7,119 nt of DNA from Treponema sp. UBA3870 (GCA_002392275.1 DGGQ01000155.1:1-7119), one strand, 5' to 3'; positions 1 through 5,488 are shown, numbered from the stretch's first letter. The notes: generated by a model from the letters alone, not told the origin. Made by a program: numbers and translations.

Positions 1-521
1 ATGAAAATAATATTCAGCCTGTCATCAAGCTTTCCACCGGAATTGTCGGTCATATTATACCATCGCATTTCTTTATTGTCACCCTTATTATATTGAAAAT
101 TCAAAATGGAAATCTGGTAAACTTTTTCTGACTTCCATTTTTTGCTTCTTTTGGCGCTGTTTGTAAGCAGTCTTGCAGCCTGAATTTCTGCACGCGTTCC
201 AAAATCATATTCTTCTTTATGAGTTTGAAGTTCAATGTCAGCAAGCTCGCCGTTGTCAAATTCTACGTTAACATCAAATGTCATGCTTTTCTGCTTACTG
301 GTTTCTTTTACCGGCTCATTGTTTTTTATTTTTACTGTTAAAATTTGCCGATTCAGTACTGCCGACAGAAAGCTTTTTAACGCAAGATTTGAATCTTCTG
401 TTTCCTGTGTAAAAATTGCCTTAAAGGTTGAATCATACAGAGGACTTAAAAGTGCTGTTTCGTTCGGTCGTTTAGTGTACAGTTCTGCAGGATACTGTGG
501 TTCAAAAATAATTTTTTCCAT
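1..521 (-). CDS. Rpn/PDDEXK-family transposase-like nuclease, partial (C-terminus beyond window start)
   Basis: A minus-strand reading frame is open from ATG 521 to the window edge, giving 173 visible residues and no stop. The N-terminal pattern (a short lead, then LLSPLYDSTFKAIF at 24-37) followed by a PD-(D/E)XK core is typical of the Rpn recombination-promoting nuclease / PDDEXK_2 transposase family. In the core, D83 lies in FDVNVEFDNGE and E97/Q99 lie in DIELQT, so the usual E-x-K is E-x-Q, as is common in this family. R110 follows in the helix after the core. Family members are DNA endonucleases linked to RecA-independent recombination, often multicopy and variable between strains. Codon choice is AT-rich (AAA, GAA, ATT, TTT dominate), unlike the other genes here. 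ATG 521 is preferred because GAGGAG lies 10 nt upstream. An in-frame ATG at 539 overlaps that site and is unlikely. Whether the gene is intact beyond the window is unknown. Confidence 0.82.
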   Translation of the reverse strand, partial: MEKIIFEPQYPAELYTKRPNETALLSPLYDSTFKAIFTQETEDSNLALKSFLSAVLNRQILTVKIKNNEPVKETSKQKSMTFDVNVEFDNGELADIELQTHKEEYDFGTRAEIQAARLLTNSAKRSKKWKSEKVYQISILNFQYNKGDNKEMRWYNMTDNSGGKLDDRLNIIF

Positions 522-531
522 TAATTCAAAA

Positions 532-537
532 CTCCTC
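532..537 (-). promoter_or_regulatory. Shine-Dalgarno GAGGAG of the Rpn-like gene
   Basis: GAGGAG lies 10 nt before ATG 521. It overlaps the alternative in-frame ATG at 539, so it decides the start in favour of 521. Confidence 0.7.
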
Positions 538-620
538 ATAATATATATATGCGGAAAAAAATCATTTCATGACAGTTCAGCAGATTTTTTTTAAATTTTT
601 TGATTTTTTTTGAATGAAGA

Positions 621-663
621 TAAAATAAAAAAGCCTGGTCTCTTTTACAAGAAATCAGGCTTT
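621..663 (-). terminator. Intrinsic terminator downstream of tRNA-Leu
   Basis: On the minus strand, AAAGCCTG (663-656) pairs perfectly with CAGGCTTT (637-630) across an 18-nt loop. The T-rich run TTTTTTATTTTA (632-621) follows immediately. The hairpin begins 2 nt after the tRNA discriminator base, so it should end the tRNA transcript and insulate the Rpn-like gene below it. Confidence 0.85.
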
Positions 664-664
664 G

Positions 665-752
665 TGCCGGGAACCGGAATCGAACCGGCACGGCAGGTTA
701 AATTGCCGAGGGATTTTAAGTCCCTTGTGTCTACCAATTCCACCATCCCGGC
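665..752 (-). tRNA. tRNA-Leu, anticodon UAA
   Basis: This is an 88-nt class II tRNA. The acceptor strand GCCGGGA (752-746) pairs with TCCCGGC (672-666), and the discriminator A is at 665. The anticodon stem AGGGA/TCCCT encloses the loop CTTAAAA, placing anticodon TAA at 718-716, which reads UUA (and UUG by wobble). A long variable arm with a CGGCA/TGCCG stem fits leucine. The T-loop is TTCGATT with a 5-bp stem whose outer pair is G-U. CCA is not encoded: the sequence after the discriminator is CAA, so the 3' end must be added by CCA nucleotidyltransferase. It has its own promoter and terminator and is therefore independent of the protein genes upstream. Confidence 0.96.
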
Positions 753-763
753 AAAGATAGTAT

Positions 764-792
764 ATTATAGAACAAATCGAAGTCCTTTTCAA
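764..792 (-). promoter_or_regulatory. Sigma-70-type promoter of tRNA-Leu
   Basis: On the minus strand, TTGAAA (792-787), a 17-bp spacer and a perfect TATAAT (769-764) precede the tRNA. The predicted transcription start, about 7 nt past the -10, falls near 757, a few bases before the mature tRNA 5' end at 752. The promoter sits in the short gap after the stop codon of the upstream gene (805). Confidence 0.85.
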
Positions 793-804
793 GTAGATGG
801 GAGG

Positions 805-1305
805 CTATTTTATCTGAGAATAAAGGTCCGCCATCTCGTTGCGCCATTCCCCGCGTGTGTTGCGGTCCTCCCAGTCGATAATCTTTTTTATTGAAAAATG
901 CCTCACGTCCCTGATGTTTGGATAGCTCAGAACACCGAACCTTCCCTGCCCGATGTACGCAATCTTTTCGCCTTCGCCAAGCTTCTCCTCGGACGAGACC
1001 TGCTCCATGGCACATTCAAAATGGATTGGAGAGCCACCGCCCCTCTGCATCAGCGCGGACGAAAGGTCGGATATTATTTTGGAGCAAACCGGACACACAG
1101 GCTGGTTGGATGTCTTGAAATTTTTAATCGCCTCGTCCTCCGACTGGATCTGGCTGTGGGATACCGCCGAATGGGACCTGAATCTGCCGCGACGCTCCCT
1201 TGTGTCCCTAGACTCACGCGATTCCCTCTGTGAATTTTCTTCATGGCGGCGACCGTTGCCCGGCCCGGAACGTCTTCTCTGCCGCCTATCTCTTTCTCTA
1301 CTCAT
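805..1305 (-). CDS. Conserved-looking hypothetical protein: Arg/Ser-rich N-terminus and CxxC...HxxC putative metal site
   Basis: This 166-residue protein belongs to no family I can name. Residues 1-55 are low-complexity and dominated by Arg, Ser, Glu and Asp (RERDRRQRRR, RESRESRDTRERRGR); they are probably disordered and strongly basic, as in nucleic-acid-binding tails. Residues 68-102 contain C71-P-V-C74 and H95-F-E-C98 separated by 20 residues, a plausible Zn2+ knuckle. Residues 103-166 look folded (KIAYIGQGRFGVL, IIDWEDR, EWRNEMADLYSQIK). It is the last gene of the run that starts at 3539, 33 nt after the preceding 60-residue gene. The Shine-Dalgarno is weak (GAAG about 13 nt upstream), so the exact start is the least certain part. 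No signal peptide or membrane segment is seen, so it is probably cytoplasmic. An RNA- or ribosome-associated role is only an inference from composition. Confidence 0.8.
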   Translation of the reverse strand: MSRERDRRQRRRSGPGNGRRHEENSQRESRESRDTRERRGRFRSHSAVSHSQIQSEDEAIKNFKTSNQPVCPVCSKIISDLSSALMQRGGGSPIHFECAMEQVSSEEKLGEGEKIAYIGQGRFGVLSYPNIRDVRHFSIKKIIDWEDRNTRGEWRNEMADLYSQIK

Positions 1306-1338
1306 GCGATAGATTTTACTTCATTATGGATTTTTTTT

Positions 1339-1521
1339 CTAGTATGTTTTTTCCGGGGCATGCAGTGAATTTCGTTTCTCCACTATCTGCCTACTGACGA
1401 CAAGGGCAATACGTTCCACGGCAAAGTTGATATAGTTTTCGTCCTGGATTTTCTGCTGCAATTCTTTTATGCGCATGGCGTTGTTTTTATTCTTCGCGGA
1501 AAGGGTCTTTGAAACCGGCAT
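1339..1521 (-). CDS. Small helical hypothetical protein (60 residues)
   Basis: This small gene begins 5 nt after the yraN stop. Its Shine-Dalgarno GGAG is formed by the last codons of yraN, 8 nt before the ATG, which implies translational coupling and supports it being a real gene. The protein is basic at the N-terminus (VSKTLSAKNKNN). It is then predicted mostly helical from about 15 to 50 (MRIKELQQKIQDENYINFAVERIALVVSRQIVEKR), with a heptad-like hydrophobic spacing that could form a short coiled coil or dimer. There are no cysteines, no signal peptide and no membrane segment. I do not recognise the family. M16 is a possible internal start, but it lacks the good ribosome site of M1. Confidence 0.62.
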   Translation of the reverse strand: MPVSKTLSAKNKNNAMRIKELQQKIQDENYINFAVERIALVVSRQIVEKRNSLHAPEKTY

Positions 1522-1526
1522 CTGTA

Positions 1527-1886
1527 TTACTCCGAAAAAGCGTTTACAATGTGGTGAACCGGCTCCAGTCCCGGAACATCTACAGCAAGGACATCAAATC
1601 TTATTGCCCTGCACTTATATTGTCGATGGTTTTCGATGTAAAATTTAGCTGTTTTGATTATCTTTTGACGTTTCCTTAGATTTAATTCGTGACCCAGAAT
1701 CTCCAGATTTCCATGCGGAAGTGTCTTGACCTCGGCGAACACAAGCACACCGTCCCTGGCCGCAACTATGTCGATTTCACCAAGCCGGCCCATACGAAAA
1801 TTTCTGTCAAGGATTTCGTAGCCCCTTTCAGAAAGATAGTTCGCGGCCCTGTCTTCGCCGTCACGTCCTGTATCGACAGTCGCCAT
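1527..1886 (-). CDS. yraN: YraN/UPF0102 family putative endonuclease-fold protein
   Basis: The 119-residue length is typical of UPF0102. The conserved order is present: GEDRAANYL (10-18, E11), the RNFR...GEIDIVA block (28-42, D39), then LVFAEVKT (48-55, E52-V-K54). Together these form a PD-(D/E)XK nuclease-like active site. A later RFDVLAV (96-102, D98) matches the family's conserved 'RFDV' strand. The family is widespread beside rnhB/rplS-type loci and is related in fold to Holliday-junction resolvases, but its cellular role is not settled. The start is supported by GAGG about 11 nt upstream. The gap to the upstream gene is 6 nt and to the downstream small gene 5 nt, so it lies inside an operon. 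All four catalytic-type residues are intact, so nothing suggests a dead enzyme. Confidence 0.93.
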   Translation of the reverse strand: MATVDTGRDGEDRAANYLSERGYEILDRNFRMGRLGEIDIVAARDGVLVFAEVKTLPHGNLEILGHELNLRKRQKIIKTAKFYIENHRQYKCRAIRFDVLAVDVPGLEPVHHIVNAFSE

Positions 1887-1892
1887 CGGACG

Positions 1893-2147
1893 CTAGACCT
1901 CACCGGAAAATGAGTCGTCCATGTCAAAATCGTCGGATTCCCCGGAGGATGCTGCAATTACGCATGTGTTTTTGTGTCCTGCGGTCATCAGAAACGGAAT
2001 CTTCCATCTCTCTATGGCGACAACATGGTAGTGCTTGGCAGGATGGTTTGCCGCAAGAAACATGTTCACGGAATCCTCAAAAAAAACCGGAGCGGAAAAG
2101 CTGACCCCCTCCTTGATTTCCTCGCAATTCAGTCTTGTCAATGGCAT
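1893..2147 (-). CDS. Small protein resembling the N-terminal module of HD-GYP-type regulators
   Basis: This is an 84-residue protein starting at ATG 2147. Residues 4-60 follow the pattern 'L..lkeG..f..pVF.....LaanhP....h..al.rWkIpfl.taG' (EEIKEGVSFSAPVFFED, FLAANHPAKHYHVVAIERWKIPFLMTAG). This recalls the short domain that often precedes HD-GYP or related c-di-GMP/signalling domains ('LkpGmvLa.dVyd..GrlLl.aG..lt..hi..Lrrwgi..v'). Here it stands alone and ends in an acidic tail (ESDDFDMDDSFSGE, 70-83). The resemblance is my inference from pattern, not a search result. The upstream in-frame ATG at 2168 abuts the previous stop but has no Shine-Dalgarno, whereas GGAG lies 6 nt before 2147. Tight spacing on both sides shows cotranscription with the FlhB-like and yraN genes. 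Confidence 0.75.
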   Translation of the reverse strand: MPLTRLNCEEIKEGVSFSAPVFFEDSVNMFLAANHPAKHYHVVAIERWKIPFLMTAGHKNTCVIAASSGESDDFDMDDSFSGEV

Positions 2148-2151
2148 AATA

Positions 2152-2158
2152 CTCTCCC
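2152..2158 (-). promoter_or_regulatory. Shine-Dalgarno GGGAGAG deciding the start of the 84-residue gene
   Basis: GGGAGAG, with core GGAG at 2157-2154, is 6 nt before ATG 2147. It lies inside the seven-codon extension that would be translated from ATG 2168, which itself has no ribosome site. Confidence 0.65.
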
Positions 2159-2168
2159 GGGGAAACAT

Positions 2169-2441
2169 TCAGAAAGCCGTCTGCCGCTTGGAAAAACTCT
2201 GGATGTAGGCAAAAATTCCAGCCACCGCCTGCCATGTGGATTCCGGAACGCACTGGCCCACGTCCTGAATGGACAGAACATTTTCCAGCACGTCGTCCTC
2301 GACAACAGGTATTCCATTTTCTTCGGCTATGGTAATCATCCTGTGCGCAAGGAAGCCCTTTTCTTTGGCGGCAATCATAGGCGCGACAGCGTTCTCGGGA
2401 TATTTCAACGCCACCGCAGCAAGATTACGAATTTCGGTCAT
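2169..2441 (-). CDS. Stand-alone FlhB C-terminal-domain homologue (EscU/YscU/HrcU/FlhB family, no NPTH motif)
   Basis: The 90 residues match only the cytoplasmic C-terminal part of FlhB: AAVALKYP (8-15), VAPMIAAKEKGFLAHRMITIAEENGIPVVEDD, the GQCVPESTWQAVAGIFAYI segment, and a short basic tail. Full FlhB has about 350-380 residues with four membrane helices, and this protein has none. The autocleavage site NPTH, which sits just before the AVAL strand in FlhB, is replaced by I4-R5-N6-L7, so self-cleavage is not expected. Similar short proteins are known (FlhX in Helicobacter, YlqH in Bacillus, the latter also near rplS as I recall). FlhX can partly substitute for the cleaved FlhB C-terminal fragment. 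The gene follows the FliK-like gene by 30 nt, pairing homologues of the two export-switch partners. Its Shine-Dalgarno is weak (AGAAAG close to the ATG). Confidence 0.9.
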   Translation of the reverse strand: MTEIRNLAAVALKYPENAVAPMIAAKEKGFLAHRMITIAEENGIPVVEDDVLENVLSIQDVGQCVPESTWQAVAGIFAYIQSFSKRQTAF

Positions 2442-2471
2442 AGACTTTCTGTACTAATAGCCCCTCTTTTT

Positions 2472-3539
2472 TTAGGCAAGTGTTTCAACTGTCGAAGGCA
2501 TTTCATCGGCAGTGCAAAGTCCGTCGGAGCAAGCAGAGTCGGAATAGGTTACAGTCACAGGATTCCCCAAGCTCATGCCGGAACTCAGGAATCCTCCAAG
2601 CCGCAGTTCTTCATCTCTGATTCTTGAAGGCAAAAGCGGCGGTAATGTAAAGAACCGAACTTCCTCCCCTTTGCTTTCTCTACAGTATACCACAAAAAAA
2701 AATTTTGTCGAGTTTAATTTACAGTTAAGCAAAATCTTTTCTGTGTTTTTTGATTCCAGGTCCACCAGAAGCCTGATTGTCCCGGAGGCATCCACATCCA
2801 GGGCTTTGTTTTTCCATTCGTAGGGAAGAAAAACCCAATGCCTCTTTCCACCGGCGATATGGTTCATGTATGTCAGAAGCCCCTGGCCGCTGCTGGTTCC
2901 GTCCGGGTAGATTTTGGAGATAAAATCGCCACCGTCCTGGGCATCCCGATTTTTTTTGTTCCCCCTTTGCTCCTCGTACTGATTTTGCCCGCGATTTTTT
3001 TCACCGCCATAGTCCCCAATCGAGAGAGCCATGAGCGAAAGTATGTTGTCGTCACTAGGATTTATGCCCTTTGAAAGGAGGATTGCCGCAGCCTCCGACG
3101 CAAGTTTTTCCTTGCCCGGAAAGCGTTTTCCAATTGACACGGCCCTGTCCATAAGCGAACGGTCTATCTTCATGCCGCTCTGCTCCATAAACTGCACGAC
3201 CCTGTAGATCAGGTCCCCGGAAGCAATTCCCTGGGCAAAAATAAAATCCGCGCTTGAAGCCGCCATTGGATTCTGGACCACATTTTTTTCGGCGACGGGC
3301 GAAAGAGTTACAGTTCCGGCGGAATCTGTCCCGACAGTGGCAACAAATGTCTGTCCAACGGACAAGGGATTCTGGCTGTGCACATTGATTCTGTTCCCGC
3401 CGGCGCTGACAAGATAGGTTCCGTCGCCACTTTCCGAAATGACTCTGACAAAAACGGAGCCGCCGGTGGATATTGTAGAGGATGATACTTGACCTACGTT
3501 CTGTACAGGGACTACCTGCATCTGGACTGGACTTTGCAT
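2472..3539 (-). CDS. FliK-like (hook-length control-like) hypothetical protein
   Basis: From ATG 3539 the product has 355 residues. Residues 28-90 are beta-rich (SVFVRVISESGDGTYLV, LSVGQTFVATV). Residues 105-180 look helical (LIYRVVQFMEQSGMKIDRSLMDRAV). A polar charged linker at 185-215 is rich in N, Q, K, R, E and G. The C-terminal part (about 222-330: HWVFLPYEW, IRLLVDL, ILLNCKLNSTKFFFVVYC, VRFFTLPPLLP) alternates strands and helix like the FliK C-terminal domain, and ends in a Cys-containing tail. The FliK link is an inference strengthened by the FlhB-type gene directly downstream. The frame stays open up to a TTG at 3632 touching the rplS stop. That extension would encode an intrinsic terminator (3623-3574), so I start after it. 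ATG 3521 is another option. No start has a clear Shine-Dalgarno, and no obvious promoter is seen. Confidence 0.75.
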   Translation of the reverse strand: MQSPVQMQVVPVQNVGQVSSSTISTGGSVFVRVISESGDGTYLVSAGGNRINVHSQNPLSVGQTFVATVGTDSAGTVTLSPVAEKNVVQNPMAASSADFIFAQGIASGDLIYRVVQFMEQSGMKIDRSLMDRAVSIGKRFPGKEKLASEAAAILLSKGINPSDDNILSLMALSIGDYGGEKNRGQNQYEEQRGNKKNRDAQDGGDFISKIYPDGTSSGQGLLTYMNHIAGGKRHWVFLPYEWKNKALDVDASGTIRLLVDLESKNTEKILLNCKLNSTKFFFVVYCRESKGEEVRFFTLPPLLPSRIRDEELRLGGFLSSGMSLGNPVTVTYSDSACSDGLCTADEMPSTVETLA

Positions 3540-3573
3540 GTACTGAATCCAGCTGGAAAAAAAAGAGTTCCCT

Positions 3574-3623
3574 AAAAAATGACCGGAAAACTGCTTCGGC
3601 TCCGAGCGTCCACAGTCTTCCGG
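3574..3623 (-). terminator. Intrinsic terminator of the rpsP-rplS operon
   Basis: On the minus strand, CCGGAAGACTG (3623-3613) pairs over 11 bp, with one G-T wobble, with CAGTTTTCCGG (3593-3583). TTTTTT (3579-3574) follows 3 nt after the stem. The stem starts 9 nt after the rplS stop codon. It should end most transcription from the rpsP promoter, leaving the FliK-like gene set to read-through or to its own promoter. Confidence 0.82.
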
Positions 3624-3632
3624 ATTTGCCAA

Positions 3633-4067
3633 TTAGTTGCTGGCCGCTGGTGCTTCCGCAGCCTCGTTCATTGGCACGGAGTTTACAAGCTTGTTTGAAG
3701 CCGCAACACGGGCCTTTGCCTTTGGTGTGATAAGCTCCTTAATCTTGGAAGCCTTTCCAACCTTGTCGCGGATGTAGTAAATCTTCGCGCGGCGTACCTT
3801 TCCTGGGCGCACAATCTCTAATTTCTTGACACGTGGGCTGTGGACCGGGAACACACGCTCGACTCCAACACCGTAGCTGACCTTGCGGACTGTGAATGTC
3901 TCACGGACACCGCTATTCTTAATGCAGAGAACCAAGCCCTCAAAAATCTGGATACGCTTTGTCTTTCCTTCGATAATCTCAAAGTAAACCTTGACCGTAT
4001 CTCCAACTCTGAAATCGGCTACGACTGCTTTTTTCTGCTGCTCTTCAATAGTCTTAATAAGATCCAT
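3633..4067 (-). CDS. rplS: 50S ribosomal protein L19
   Basis: The product is L19, which sits at the 30S-50S interface of the 70S ribosome. Diagnostic segments are FRVGDTVKVYFEIIEGKTKRIQIFEG (19-44), GVRETFTVRKVSYGVGVERVFPVHSP (53-78) and the signature VRRAKIYYIRDKVGKASKIKE (91-111). At 144 residues it is longer than the roughly 115-residue E. coli protein. The extra part is an Ala/Lys-rich C-terminal tail from about 113 onward. The start is set at ATG 4067 (MDLIKTIEEQ): GGAG lies 6 nt upstream, while ATG 4079 lies within trmD and would make that Shine-Dalgarno coding. The gene begins 1 nt after the trmD stop, so translation is coupled to trmD, and the operon terminator follows the stop by 9 nt. 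Confidence 0.97.
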   Translation of the reverse strand: MDLIKTIEEQQKKAVVADFRVGDTVKVYFEIIEGKTKRIQIFEGLVLCIKNSGVRETFTVRKVSYGVGVERVFPVHSPRVKKLEIVRPGKVRRAKIYYIRDKVGKASKIKELITPKAKARVAASNKLVNSVPMNEAAEAPAASN

Positions 4068-4068
4068 T

Positions 4069-4884
4069 CTATTCTCCATTATGAGTTTCGCGCTTCAGCC
4101 TCTCCTGTATGGAACGAAGCTTCCGTCGCTGCCTGCGGTCATTTTTATAGTCTGCATGTTCCGCAAGCTGTTCGATTATTTTTTCCGCCTCCTCCGAGAG
4201 AGTACCCGACATACGTGCCTGCTGAATCAAGTCAGGCCTGTTCAGCAAAGTCTTCTGCAGGCTCTTTCTGAGTCGCCACTTCCGGATTTCCTCATGGTTG
4301 CCGCCGGAAAGAACATCCGGTACTTCCAAGCCCTTGTACACACTTGGCCTAGTGTACTGGGGATATTCCAGAAGTCCGCCGTTGAAACTTTCCTCGTCCA
4401 ATGATTCCCTGGTGATTACCCCCTCGACAAGCCTGTAGACCGAATCCACAATGACCGTCGCGGCAAGCTCCCCGCTGGACATGACATAATCCCCGATGGA
4501 GATTTCCTCGTCCACATACAAATCAATAATCCGCTGGTCGATACCTTCATACCGTCCGCAGACCAGAACGATTTCGTCCTTTCGGCTAAGTTCGAGAGCC
4601 TTTTTCTGGTTGAAAGAGCGACCGCCCGGCGTGACATAAATCACGTGTTTCTTGTACGCCTCAACACTGTCCAAAGCTCTTCCCAATGGTTCAGGAAGCA
4701 AAAGCTGTCCCGCTCCACCGCCATACGTAGCGTCGTCACAAGTCTTGTGATTATCAAAGGCAAAATCCCTGATATTCACCAAATCGTAGGCAATAATTCC
4801 CCGCTCAACCGCCTTGGCCATAATCGAACTTTCAAAAAAAGCCCGCGGTATCTCAGGAAACAAGGTCAGCACAGTAAATTTCAT
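4069..4884 (-). CDS. trmD: tRNA (guanine-37-N1)-methyltransferase TrmD
   Basis: TrmD uses S-adenosylmethionine to methylate G37 of tRNAs reading CNN codons, preventing +1 frameshifts. It is a SPOUT-class homodimer with a trefoil knot. The length of 271 is slightly above the usual 240-260 because of a basic C-terminal tail. Visible motifs are FTVLTLFPE (3-11), DDATYGGGAGQ (50-60), YVTPGGRSFNQ (83-93), LVCGRYEGIDQR (107-118), ISIGDYVMSSGELAA (128-142), the linker, LLEYPQYTRP (171-180), and LSGGNHEEIRKWR (192-204). R151 matches E. coli R154. The residue matching the catalytic D169 (in E. coli 'EDSF') appears to be E165 (EESF), a conservative change. The start has GGAG 8 nt upstream, formed by the final codons of rimM, with a 4-nt intergenic gap. 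Confidence 0.97.
   Translation of the reverse strand: MKFTVLTLFPEIPRAFFESSIMAKAVERGIIAYDLVNIRDFAFDNHKTCDDATYGGGAGQLLLPEPLGRALDSVEAYKKHVIYVTPGGRSFNQKKALELSRKDEIVLVCGRYEGIDQRIIDLYVDEEISIGDYVMSSGELAATVIVDSVYRLVEGVITRESLDEESFNGGLLEYPQYTRPSVYKGLEVPDVLSGGNHEEIRKWRLRKSLQKTLLNRPDLIQQARMSGTLSEEAEKIIEQLAEHADYKNDRRQRRKLRSIQERLKRETHNGE
4074..4077 (-). promoter_or_regulatory. Shine-Dalgarno GGAG deciding the rplS start
   Basis: GGAG lies within the last trmD codons (NGE, then stop), 6 nt before ATG 4067. It would be coding if rplS began at ATG 4079. It also links rplS translation to trmD. Confidence 0.75.
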
Positions 4885-4888
4885 GGAC

Positions 4889-5488
4889 TTACTCCAGAAT
4901 CCAGAGGTGCATCAGCCGCATCCTTTTGTTCTCAACATCAATGTCCCCCAAAAACCTGTAGCTCAGGGGAACAAAAACAGTTCTGGGCGAACCGCCCTTC
5001 GTGTATTTGACATCGCTGGACAAAAATCTACAGCCCTCGGACAGCGAAATCTCAACGAGATAACCAGATCCGCCTTCCGTTACGTCTGTGACTGTTCCAA
5101 CCACATCCGAATCTTCCAACCCGGACATAACCGTCGCGGTATTTTCCGCCGCCCCGTCTTTATACCATACCAAGCAACCCTTTAGGTCCTCGATATACCA
5201 CTCATCCTTCTGCAACTGATGGGCATTTTTTCTTGGAACTACGATCTGCCACCTGTTGAATTTTGCAGCTTCCTCAGGGGTATTTATTCCAACCAGCTTC
5301 ATGTACAGTGTGGTCGCGGCCTCCCGAGTGCTTTCCACCTTGAACTGCCTTTTTTCCTCGCCGTACACCAAAGTCACCTCCTCCATATCGGCAAAGTGCC
5401 CATACTCGCCAGAAGTGCTCTCGACTTTAAACTCGCCCGCAATACCATGTGTACCCCGGACAATCCCAACAACAAACTGCTCTACCAT
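4889..5488 (-). CDS. rimM: Ribosome maturation factor RimM
   Basis: RimM binds S19 on the 30S subunit and assists assembly of the 16S rRNA 3' head region. The N-terminal RimM domain (1-93) opens with FVVGIVRGTHGIAGEFKV (5-22), the family signature. The PRC-barrel follows from about 95, with DEWYIEDLKGC (95-105), VVGTVTDVTEGGSGYLVEI (129-147), VFVPLSYRF (171-179) and IDVENKRMRL (183-192). At 199 residues it exceeds the usual 165-180. The excess is mainly an insertion at about 108-128 in the PRC-barrel between the 'DL.G' strand and 'GTVTDV'. A TAG lies directly before ATG 5488 in this frame, fixing that as the furthest possible start. There is no good Shine-Dalgarno, so initiation may depend on coupling to upstream translation. 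The trmD ribosome site lies within its last codons. Confidence 0.95.
   Translation of the reverse strand: MVEQFVVGIVRGTHGIAGEFKVESTSGEYGHFADMEEVTLVYGEEKRQFKVESTREAATTLYMKLVGINTPEEAAKFNRWQIVVPRKNAHQLQKDEWYIEDLKGCLVWYKDGAAENTATVMSGLEDSDVVGTVTDVTEGGSGYLVEISLSEGCRFLSSDVKYTKGGSPRTVFVPLSYRFLGDIDVENKRMRLMHLWILE

Noticed and set aside
235..594. Plus-strand frame with a hydrophobic stretch resembling a membrane protein
   Set aside because: It is antisense to the Rpn-like gene, whose PDDEXK motifs and Shine-Dalgarno are clear, and it has no ribosome site.
621..663. Bidirectional terminator
   Set aside because: The plus-strand side has only a three-T run after the stem, so only minus-strand termination is supported.
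1306..1338. ATG AAG TAA minimal ORF before the Arg-rich gene
   Set aside because: It is two codons long with no ribosome site, and is very likely chance.
1974..2627. 217-codon plus-strand frame
   Set aside because: It runs antisense across parts of four genes, has no family resemblance, and has a composition expected of a shadow frame.
3633..4079. rplS starting at ATG 4079
   Set aside because: The Shine-Dalgarno GGAG would be coding, and L19 normally starts close to MDLIK-type sequence. ATG 4067 fits better.
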